22,639 nucleotides of DNA from Phoronis ovalis. Lineage: Eukaryota > Phoronida > Phoronidae. The number at the start of each line of letters is the position of its first letter. Positions within the stretch are counted from its first letter, which is position 1. Where the stretch lies: positions 1-22,639 of the forward strand of contig JAOXYB010086053.1 of NCBI GenBank assembly GCA_028565635.1, read 5' to 3'. Below are positions 1-22,639 of this stretch, one piece after another. A model generated the notes under the pieces. The model ran no database searches. It saw only the letters and a list, made by a program, of their open reading frames with translations, and was not told where the DNA came from. Position numbers and translations under genes: made by a program.

Positions 1-440
1 TATATATTTAAATATTTTTTGAGAATTGTGAAAATCTGAAATTATTTTTTTTTTTACCTGCTAGTTGAGATAACATATGCAAAAAAACAAAGGCATCATT
101 TTAGATATTATATTTCTTTAAAGGGTTGGTGGATCTTTTATGCCAGTATGAATCTTGTTTGTCATATATGGAGCACGTCCTTACATATTTGTATTTATGC
201 GTCAGGCAGGATGAATAGATTTATTATTATTTTATTCCATACGTCATAAATTTCATGGTAAGCTTCTTGTTTCTGACAGTGACGTGAACTTTCAAAAAAA
301 AATAATTAAATGTTTGTACATTATTCTAAGCATTTTATGTGGGTGCCTGGATCTCCGGATGTGGTTTTTAAATGAATAAATGGATGAACTAGCAATGTCA
401 TATGCAACCATTAATCAATACCGTAGATTGTGTGCTGGAG

Positions 441-476
441 ACATCTAGTGGATACTACTGACAACTGTCTAGATGT
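441..476. repeat. Short inverted repeat (8-bp stem)
   Basis: ACATCTAG (441-448) and CTAGATGT (469-476) are perfect inverted copies around a 20-base loop. The left arm overlaps a CTCF-like match. Confidence 0.6.
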
Positions 477-660
477 AGTCTAGCATTAATTAGGTTTTGG
501 AAGACATTAAGTTGAAATTATATTACAAATTATGATGATTTTTTAATAAAATATAATGTGACCAAAAAATTTTAAAGTAGAATTAGCAGTGAACAGTATC
601 AGTCTCATCTATTTATATCTCCAATAAACTTTATAGCTTATTTTTTTTTGTTTAAAAAAA

Positions 661-876
661 ATTTGAAGTTTTGTTTAGAAATCAGTAGAAGTACAATGTA
701 CTTTTTTCAAAGTGACATTTTTTTACTCAAATTGCCTAAAGTTATGATAAATTACATTTTTTATTTCAAAAAATTGAAATTTCGTTCAGAATCGGAGTAG
801 ACTGTACTTTTTTAAATTGAAATTTTTTTTGCTTTGATTGCCTAAAGTTATGTTGAATTACATTTTTTTTTCCAAC
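661..876. repeat. Diverged 106-bp tandem duplication
   Basis: Two adjacent copies at a 106-base period. GTACTTTTTT recurs at 698 and 804, and ATTGCCTAAAGTTATG recurs at 731-746 and 837-852. The copies differ by many substitutions and small gaps, so the duplication is old. Confidence 0.85.
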
Positions 877-2600
877 TATGTTACATATATTTAGTCATAT
901 TTAAATAGTAGTAGTTTTGATACATAGGGACCCAACATTCCAATTTTATATATTTCTGTTTTCATTAAAAATGATTAATTTGTTGACAGACTGTTATAGA
1001 TGAAAAATAAGAGTAAAATTGTAGACCATCGATATATTACATTACGATGTATCTAGTCCTTCTTTAGGCTGTAAGACGGAGCTGTGTGCAGAATCAAAAA
1101 ATAATTTCAGTATTTTGTGTTAATGTAATTGAAAAGTGAAAACAATAGAGTTGTGTTTCTTGTGAAGCATGTAAAAAGTTACACTCCCACAGATGTGGCT
1201 AGGATGAGTTGAGTTTTCAGACATTTTTAAAATGTTCTCATGTGGTAAAGCATTGTATCTGTTGATTTGCAGCAGTGGAGGCAGGCGATGAAAAGGTAGC
1301 AAGTAATTCAACGTTAAATGACAGGGTTAATTGCAATTAGCTTATAATTTTTACTTTTAAGTGGATGGTACGGTGCATTGTCCACCTAGTGTACTTGGTA
1401 TTAGCCCTTTGTTATGCATGTCCAGCTCTTCCACTGGAAGTTAAAAAAGATGCTTTATATACTGCAAGACAAATTTTTAAATTTTCTCTTATAAGAATGA
1501 AACATGACTGTCTTAACAGTATGTTGAAGTGTTACGACTGTCCTGTACAGTAAGATGATCAAAATTAATATGCACAGGAACGTTCATAATGCTGTAATGT
1601 AATTTATAGCATTGTAATTTGTGACTGGTACACAATGCCTGGCCATTTGTTACTGGTACAAGGGAGTACCATTAAATGTAGGCAGCTAGTTTAACAGAAC
1701 AACTGTCACAGGTAAGACGCAAGAATTTTACTTTTGATACTAAATTCATCAGCTCTGTGGCAAAAATATTTGTACATACAGAAAGGTACATATACCTAAG
1801 CCCATGGTGTTTTTATTTATTATTGTGGTAGAAATAGATCAGTAAGACTTGATGTTTGATACTAACTAGCTGGTTTAACAAAGAAAAAATTCTAATTTTT
1901 TTATGAAAGAGTATGTACATTTTTAAATGCTGTATGTAATTCAGTAAAATTAATGCAAAAACAAGAGTCAGTAGGCGTGAATTTTTTGTTTGTGGTATTG
2001 CACTAGTGGGTGACATTTTGTGTCTGGGTTGCATTGTGTGTAGGTGCCGTGACATAAATTTCATGGACTGTCAGCTTTATGCTCATGTACTTATACATTG
2101 TCTTATTCTTAAAGTCTATCTTCATCCTCTTGTGTAATTTTTTTATAGAAGTAAATGTTAGGCAAAAATATGGAATTTACTTCTTTTGAAATTTGTAAAA
2201 TGAAATCTTTGTGTTCTTTTGATGTTGATGAGGAAGATGAGAATTTGTTTGTAATTTACATATGTTGTAGACTTGAACATCTTTTTTTAGAAATAGGTTT
2301 ATGGACTAATATATTATCAATGTGGCTTTTTGCAAAATTAAGATAGGAGCAGTAAGCTTTATGAAATCAAAATATATCAAATGCATAGTTACACATTCAT
2401 GTAGAACTATAAACAAGGTCTTTTGAGATATTGTTTCTTTAGTATTAAATTATTAAAATATTGCATATGAGCTTGTGTAGAATAATGTATGACCCTAAAA
2501 AACACTTCTTCACCCTAGTTATCTTTATTATTAATAAACATTCACTAGCAGGGTATGTTCTATGAAAATAACTTATAATCAATATCACTTACTCGAATAT

Positions 2601-2721
2601 TTCTTTTGTGGCCTTATTGACAAAAGAAAACAAGCCAACATTTTGTATTGTTGGCCTGTGCTGTGATCGCCCAGACACCAGTGAATGGCGATCTATTAAT
2701 GTAGCTGGTACTACCAGCTAC
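2601..2721. repeat. Cluster of four consecutive stem-loops
   Basis: Four perfect inverted repeats follow each other: TTCTTTTGT/ACAAAAGAA (2601-2628, 9-bp stem), GCCAACA/TGTTGGC (2634-2655, 7 bp), GATCGCC/GGCGATC (2665-2693, 7 bp) and GTAGCTGGTA/TACCAGCTAC (2701-2721, 10 bp with a one-base centre). The GC content is above that of the flanks. No function is recognised. Confidence 0.85.
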
Positions 2722-3546
2722 TAATTTAACAGTATTGACTATATATAAAAGTGTTATTCTAGTCTCATGAACAGGGTTAAATGAATATCTCCCTGGAACT
2801 TGTATGTTTTTATGAGTAATAAAGAAAACCATTTTGCTTGATTTTGTAACAAACAGACCCTGTGAAATGCAATTTTTGTTTTTAACTATTTTATACATGT
2901 TTGGGTCCTTTTTGCCACTATTACAGGCAAACCACAAATAAATTATATCTCCTCTAACTATACATTTATAGCTCTAATGTTTAAAGATAAGCTCCCATGA
3001 ACTGGTATTATGATTATGATAGTTTTTGTTTGATAGAACATTGCAAATATTGAACTTTGTTTAGTTTGTTATATTTTTTTTCCAATTTGCTTTTGCTCAA
3101 AATTTCACTGATCTGTTAAAATAGTGCCTGAACTGCCTCTTGAGCAGCTTTGCTTACTTGAAAAGTGATTTTTATACTGTACCATACTAGATAATGTACA
3201 TGCCCAATGAAGCTAGGGATCCACTTGAAAACAAAAGAAATTTTCACAGCAAATGGTAAGCTTAGGTTTTTATCAGGTATAGTGATTAAGTTCCTTGTAC
3301 ATAAAACTTTTAATATTAAACCTGCATGGAATCAAGTTGCATGAAAATTGTCACATTTTAGTTATTATTGGATTATTTAAGCTTTTGTCCTATATAGTAA
3401 TTTCCAATTGTGATTTTGTTTCTTTTGAAGTTGCTATATTTTTTACCAATTTAATTGGAGAAGTACCAACATAAATAACATCAACCAGATGTGCACATTT
3501 TTATAATGATCTATGGTATTGAACTGATGTGCTGTTGAAATCTTTT

Positions 3547-3871
3547 GTGGGAGTCATTTGAAAGCCCAGCCCTTGGCACTTGGAGATGGGAGCAGGATAG
3601 CGTGGCAAGAAATGGGTTTACACGGGGATTACCACCACATGGTCTCCCACGCTAGGGGGAGTACCAGGGATATTCTTTATTCAAATATATTTATTATTCG
3701 CTTATGTTTTATAATGCTATGCCACCTGTATTGAAAATACAATTAAAGTAATATAATAGTGGGGCTTCTCTGGCGAAATATGACACTATTAATACCGGAG
3801 ATATGCACTACCAAATTGTTGCATGCCCCACTATTCCCAGAGTATCCAGCTGGCTTTCAAGTCACTCCTGC
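3547..3871. mobile_element. MITE-like element with terminal inverted repeats
   Basis: Ends 3547-3570 and 3848-3871 form an imperfect inverted repeat (about 20 of 24 positions; shared core CTTGAAAGCC/TTTGAAAGCC). Two further perfect stems lie inside: TAGCGTGG/CCACGCTA (3598-3605 with 3647-3654) and AATAGTGGGGC/GCCCCACTATT (3755-3765 with 3825-3835). GC content is higher than in the flanks. No coding capacity and no clear target-site duplication are visible, so the transposon family is unknown. Confidence 0.55.
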
Positions 3872-4765
3872 TTTACCATGTATGTTTAAATCTCTTATAT
3901 GCTATACGTAACATAGTGTATCGAAATGACATGTATATGGTAAATCAGCATTGTTAATTTCAGTTTTATTGAATTTTGAATTTTTTGTAGTTTTATACTA
4001 AAAATCTGCAGTGACTATTTTCGTAATATCTTACTCCTAGCTTTCACTTAAAACATGCTAGGATTTCTAGCAGTCTACATACTGATGTGAGCAGGTGGAT
4101 TGAAGGGTCTCTAAATAAAAATTAAAAAATCATAATTTATTTTAATATAATCTTAGCAATCAATTTTAGGTAAATAGTCTTATTATTTGAAGTTTAATGC
4201 ACAACTTGTGAATGTCTTGATGGTGTCATTTTCTATAAAATATAAGATTTAATAAGTAATCTCAAATGATTATCAGTATGCAGAATCTGTCAATATACAT
4301 TTCTATTGGCCAGTTGGACTATGATGTAGTTATTCACCTTAGCTGGCCTTTACATTATACATGACATTTTAGTATCATAAAAACATCATCAATTCTATGG
4401 AGTGTTGGCTTGTACCAGTCAGTGTATAATAGCTGTATCATTATGTACTTGGTAGCTGGAGACTGTTTTTCTTATGTGTGCACCATTGGCTGCTAGTAAG
4501 AGTTGAGGTTAAATTACATTATTTATCATTATACTTATACAACAACGAAGTATGGATTCATCCTTAAAAGAATACTTTCACCACCCTCTGGGATACGGGT
4601 AAAGGCTTTTATGTTGTCTAGGGTGTATTTTCGAGTGTTTTTTTCAGAAGATCAATACTTGAATATAGAAGGATGTAGCGTTTTACTTATGATAATTAGT
4701 TACTGTCGTCATATGCTGGTACATGTTAACCTCGTCTTATGACTCTCAGGTGACTCTGTACCAGG

Positions 4766-4781
4766 TTAATTAGCTAATTAA
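4766..4781. promoter_or_regulatory. 16-bp perfect palindrome with two TAATTA cores
   Basis: TTAATTAGCTAATTAA is its own reverse complement and holds two TAATTA-type homeodomain cores facing each other. It could bind paired homeodomain proteins, but such motifs also occur by chance in AT-rich DNA. Confidence 0.3.
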
Positions 4782-5830
4782 TTCAACACCTGCACTTTGT
4801 CATTATTACTATAATAATTAATGGCGAATATGACTCAATCTTGTGTAATAATTTTTTAATATTTTGTTTATTTAACATTTATTTGGAAATATTCTAATTA
4901 CAACTAGAGCTATCTGTAGTAGGTTAATTTTAATAAATTAAGGTAAATTTTATTTTCCTAAACCTTAAAATTCTTGTATCATATTGTGACATTTTTAATA
5001 ACCTAAACAAAGCTAAATATATCGGCAGCAGAAAGAATCCACGTTTGTGACTATTTTTGCAAGACTTATCTGCTTATTATTTCTATTTTTAAATAACCCG
5101 AGGTTACAGCAGCATCCGTTACTATACCTTGGTAAATTGCCATGGTATGCATTGAACAGAATGTATTATGAAAATGTTCTTTCAATTAATAAATGATTTT
5201 TATTTCAAATTCCATATGGCCTTGTACAGAGGAATATAAAATAAAACATTGATACAAATATTTGTTGTGTAAAGCTTTGTGTGTTTTGCCTGTCAATAGC
5301 CTGTTGTTTATCTTACACATTGTAAATTAAAAAATTGTATATACTTTTGTGTTCTCCTGTACTGATGTATATGATATGAACTATTTCTAATCAAACCACC
5401 CAATTGAAGTTTACCAGTTTGGGGCTCATATAATAATATTTGAGGCCCTGTATATAAGTATATAATTGGGAAAACATTCTCAAATACTCAGTATTGTTTT
5501 GTCGGATTTGGAAAATAAGTGGATTCTTAAAATAAATTACAATAGATTAACATTTAAGAAGCAAAGGATTTTTTCCCATATTTAAAAGCCACAGTTCCTG
5601 TTGGGGAATGTCGCAGACTAAGACCTCGAGAGCTCTCATTAATTATGCTTTGATGCATATTGACAGATTGATTTCTAAAATCACTTTTTAATTATATAAA
5701 TAATAAAATAAAATAAATGTTTGTCTTATTCACTGGAAAAAGATCAAATCAATTGAAAATATTAGGTTTATCAATTTTTTTAATCAACTTGCAATATCTG
5801 TCCAAATAGATTAACAAACCAACTTGATGT

Positions 5831-6050
5831 AAACCGGGTAGATTTATGCAACCTACTACGGGCAATGCTTAAATGTTCTATGGTTAAACCGGGTAGATTT
5901 ATACAACCTACTACGGGCAATGCTTAAATGTTCTGTGGTTAAACCGGGTAGATTTATACAACCTACTACGGGCAATGCTTAAATATTCTGTGCTTAAACC
6001 GGGTAGATTTATACAACCTACTACGGGCAATGCTTAAATGTTCTATGGTT
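5831..6050. repeat. 55-bp tandem repeat, four copies
   Basis: Copies start at 5831, 5886, 5941 and 5996, each beginning AAACCGGGTAGATTTAT and containing CCTACTACGGGCAATGC. They differ at only a few positions, so the array is young. A GC-richer unique tail (6051-6240) follows directly. Confidence 0.97.
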
Positions 6051-6240
6051 AAGTCAGTTCCTCGTTTTCACTGCAAATTTGAAACCGGTTTTTGGGTCAG
6101 CTTGGGCTGGTGGTTTAGCCAAAACCAATTCGGAAAAGTCGGACACACGTTTACACTACAATTCCATACCGATACGCATGCAAAACCTCCCGGGGCAAGT
6201 TTCCTTATGTGAACAGTGTAGACATCTTTGAAACTTGCAT
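6051..6240. other. Unique tail after the 55-bp array
   Basis: Higher-complexity sequence directly downstream of the tandem array. It contains a perfect 9-bp inverted repeat GCAAGTTTC/GAAACTTGC (6195-6203 with 6230-6238). Repeats plus tail may form one non-autonomous mobile element. The open frame at 6030-6212 shows no family motif. Confidence 0.4.
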
Positions 6241-6367
6241 ACTACAGCTAATGTGATAGGTTAGTTTTAGTATGCTTTTAAAAAGAGCTTCACACTATAA
6301 CAAATGATTACCTAAACAAAGCCAATATTACTAGTGAATCATTTCTATTTCGTGTATTTTGTTTCAG

Positions 6368-19354
<12,987 letters not shown>

Positions 19355-20771
19355 CAATCTGATCTGCCACAATAAGAAAACTCGATGCATATAGTATCAA
19401 TCACAAATATGATTTAAAGTGCCATGACGGATAAAATGTTGTTGGAAAAAACTCATGTGATTGGCCATTTGTAAGTTTATTGTCAATCTCAGAGCCAGAA
19501 TATTTAAACTTATTACTGAAATGGCCATGGTGACATGCTAATTTTTTGCTCCTTTGCTTCACCTGCAAAGGTAATTTTATTGTTGGAGTTATTGGTAATG
19601 TATGATGTATATTAATAATAGTGCTAGTACAGAAACTAGTGCATATAAAAACTTTGTCAGTGTTACAGCTTAGTACATAAAAATGGAATTAACTTTTGTG
19701 ATGCGTGAAGGTGTTTAACAGGTACAAGTTTTTTAACTCGCATAATACTATTATGTATTGTAAAATACTGGTCTTTGTATCCAGGTTGGAGTTTTACCTC
19801 TTCTATATAAAACCTTTATTAATATTGAATTGACGAATGGAACCTGTTTGTGATATAAGAGTGGAAATGTGTATTTGGGTTTGCATCACTACTTTGTTAT
19901 AGACTTATGTTAAATGTTGAGATGGTAATTTTGTTCTTTGAAAATTGTTACTTGTGAAATATATATGTAAATACACCCTTGATAACGTATTCAAAGACTG
20001 CACAAGGAGGATGGGTATAGGTTTTTCTTGTATAAGACTAAACTACATGCAGCCTTGAGACTCATTTGGGCTAACTGTCTTTTTCATAACAATGGTGTTA
20101 GCTTCAGGTCTAGTTCAGTCTGTGTGCACAGATGTGTATAGTTGATTTGTGCTATGGTCTAATCTAGGTGTCAGTTCTTTCTGGTAGATTTCTGCTTAAT
20201 GTGTAATAATATTCACATAATCTGTAGGTACGAGTTGCATGTCTTGAAATATTATTTTTTTTGTTTAACATGTTTTACATGTATTTGGCATAATGATGTT
20301 CAACTTGTGTTTTTTTAACTGGTATACCTACTATTCTGAAGTCAAAGTTTACTCGTTTTTACTTGAGTGTCACAGATTGAAGTGGAATAGATATTTTAGT
20401 AATATAAAGGTGGATCCAGGATTGTTCAAGAGGCATATTTTAATTAGTGTTTGCCAGATATTTAGACTAACTTGGAACTGAAACTATTGTATGCCTTTAT
20501 TTTACAGTGCTATAAAATGAGTTTCTAATCACAGTATCTGACATTTTAAAGATTTAAATTTATACTGATCTCCCTAACAATGCATTTTTGTGTGTTTTGC
20601 TTTTTGTAGATTTTGCGCAATTTGTAAATAATGCTAGAGTTATATCAAGTGCCATAATTATATCCGTAGATGCCATATAATCCACCTATACACAGAAATC
20701 GGAAAACCCGTTTAAATATTTTTGTAATATTATTAGATATATCGTGCGTTAATTTTGTTTTATTGAACTAA

Positions 20772-20880
20772 ACCTTGGCACAACAGAAAACCAGCAGATT
20801 CTTGACACATGGTTTGGTTTATTTATTTTGTCATGAAAGCTGTGTAGTAACTACTGCAACGACATTCTTCGTGCCAAGGT
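20772..20880 (+). repeat. Inverted repeat in the MYRF 3' UTR
   Basis: ACCTTGGCAC (20772-20781) and GTGCCAAGGT (20871-20880) are perfect inverted copies 89 bases apart. Between them lie smaller inverted pairs (AAACC/GGTTT and GTAGT/ACTAC), so the RNA could fold into a branched element just before the poly(A) signal. Confidence 0.7.
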
Positions 20881-20971
20881 ATTACATTTTTCGGTGACTT
20901 AACCAATACATTTGTAATTTAAATGCTATGTATTATGAATGATATTATATATTATTTCTATATTATATTGA

Positions 20972-20977
20972 AATAAA
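20972..20977 (+). terminator. MYRF: MYRF poly(A) signal AATAAA
   Basis: Canonical hexamer AATAAA followed about 20 bases later by a GT-rich stretch (GTGGTTTGTGG near 20997), the usual arrangement for cleavage and polyadenylation. A second AATAAA at 21177-21182 could serve as a distal site. Confidence 0.75.
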
Positions 20978-20995
20978 CACGTACACAGAAGATAA

Positions 20996-21575
20996 AGTGG
21001 TTTGTGGTTAATTATATGTTTTCTGTATGTAGGACGTGATTACAGGGTACAATGTGATAACTGTCACTTACAGACGTGTCAACATTTAGATTTGATGTAA
21101 TTTTTAATCCAACAGACAGCAGAATAACAAGTATTTTAATACTCGTCTTGGCTTTGATTTTGGCCAAATGGCAGATAATAAACTTAACAAAACATCAATT
21201 TAGTAACAGGTGATGTGTTGTTGCATGGCTGAGATGGTGTTCTGGTGTAACAGAATTTTGGACATAACTTTCTTTGGTACAGTTTTTGAGATGTTTTACA
21301 TGATATTGGTCACTCCTGCACTCCAAATATGTAAAAGAAACTGTCGCTGCTAGCATTGTAGGTTCAAAATGTGATATATTGAATCAATATGATATGCTAG
21401 TAAAAATCAACACAGTGCCGCCATGCTTAAAAAGTAAGCAAAGCAGTAAAATGCTCATTCATTTTTAACAATACACTGTTTAACATGCCTTCAACAATAG
21501 CCTAGGTAATTTATAAAAATGTCACTTGCACAGATCTAGAAAAAAAATATGCTACATAGGTACATAATAATGTCT
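20996..21575. other. MYRF-TYMS tail-to-tail spacer
   Basis: Lies between the predicted MYRF poly(A) site and the TYMS stop. It should contain the TYMS 3' UTR on the minus strand. No minus-strand AATAAA is present. ATTAAA variants at 21103-21108 and 21135-21140 and TATAAA at 21510-21515 are the candidates. I see no gene here. Confidence 0.6.

Positions 21576-22639
<1,064 letters not shown>

Larger units (their letters stand above)
1..6367 (+). other. Non-coding 5' stretch, probably MYRF first intron
   Basis: More than 6 kb of AT-rich sequence with many stops in all frames and no recognisable exon. Short open frames here (for example 2155-2346 + and 2614-2937 -) show no family motif. Visible exon 1 starts mid-codon, so this is most simply intron sequence, with the first coding exon further upstream. 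Repeat and hairpin content is listed separately. Confidence 0.75.
19355..20995 (+). other. MYRF: MYRF 3' untranslated region
   Basis: About 1.6 kb of AT-rich sequence after the MYRF stop, with no long open frame. It holds two Pumilio-type motifs TGTAAATA (19966-19973 and 20623-20630) and a pair of 10-base inverted repeats (20772-20781 with 20871-20880) able to form a long-range stem. The end is inferred from the poly(A) signal at 20972. Confidence 0.75.

Noticed and set aside
1273-1295. Micro-exon-like 23-base stretch (TTTGCAG before, GTAGCA after) that might belong to the missing MYRF 5' end.
   Set aside because: No similarity to the MYRF N-terminus, a weak donor, and no support beyond the splice-like dinucleotides.
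2155-2346. 63-codon + strand frame with an acidic stretch (DVDEEDENL), considered as the missing first MYRF exon.
   Set aside because: It has no MYRF N-terminal motif, and the composition is that of random AT-rich sequence.
2614-2937. 107-codon minus-strand frame.
   Set aside because: It spans most of the stem-loop cluster, shows no domain and no splice context, and is probably chance.
3600-3660. tRNA- or SINE-like look of the GC-rich part of the element (TAGCGTGG and GTGGTAATCCC on the minus strand).
   Set aside because: A and B box matches are poor and the spacing is too short; no cloverleaf can be drawn.
20293-20481. 62-codon + strand frame in the MYRF 3' UTR.
   Set aside because: Short, without motif, downstream of the stop, with composition like the surrounding UTR.

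Overview
The window is AT-rich, intron-rich animal genomic DNA. It holds most of one multi-exon gene on the + strand, the 3' end of a second gene on the - strand, and repeat-bearing non-coding sequence. The + strand gene is a clear orthologue of MYRF (myelin regulatory factor), the membrane-anchored, self-cleaving transcription factor of animals. The - strand gene is thymidylate synthase (TYMS). The base composition, modest introns and a MYRF fairly close to the vertebrate protein suggest a non-ecdysozoan invertebrate. A lophotrochozoan, perhaps a bivalve mollusc, is my guess; the sequence alone does not prove it.

Layout. 1-6367 is non-coding and probably the long first intron of MYRF. It carries a diverged 106-bp tandem duplication (661-876), four stem-loops in a row (2601-2721), a MITE-like element with imperfect terminal inverted repeats (3547-3871) and four copies of a 55-bp repeat (5831-6050). 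6368-19354 holds eighteen consecutive MYRF exons, all in frame with GT-AG introns, encoding 1053 residues up to the stop codon. The exon with the start codon was not found and probably lies upstream of the window. 19355 to about 21000 is the MYRF 3' UTR, ending at AATAAA 20972-20977. 21576-21713 and 22330-22401 (- strand) are the last two TYMS exons. The TYMS intron upstream of them contains a 45-bp tandem array running off the window end.

MYRF protein, by established family knowledge. The N-terminal half has an acidic/proline-rich region, a KKRK nuclear localisation signal and an Ndt80-like DNA-binding domain. An intramolecular chaperone/auto-protease (ICE) domain related to phage tailspike proteins follows, with its Ser-Lys dyad intact here (S493/K498 of the visible protein). 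Then come a coiled coil, one membrane span and a glycosylated, cysteine-containing luminal region. The protein trimerises at the ER membrane, the ICE domain cuts it, and the N-terminal trimer enters the nucleus. MYRF and TYMS are convergent neighbours with about 0.6 kb between the MYRF poly(A) signal and the TYMS stop. Nothing suggests that they share a pathway.

Residue numbers for MYRF count from the first complete codon of the first visible exon (TGT at 6369-6371). No RNA gene, CRISPR array or intact transposase was found. I see no convincing undescribed system. The best second looks are the structured elements in the first intron, the 55-bp and 45-bp arrays, a tetrabasic site in the MYRF luminal region, and possible short isoforms.
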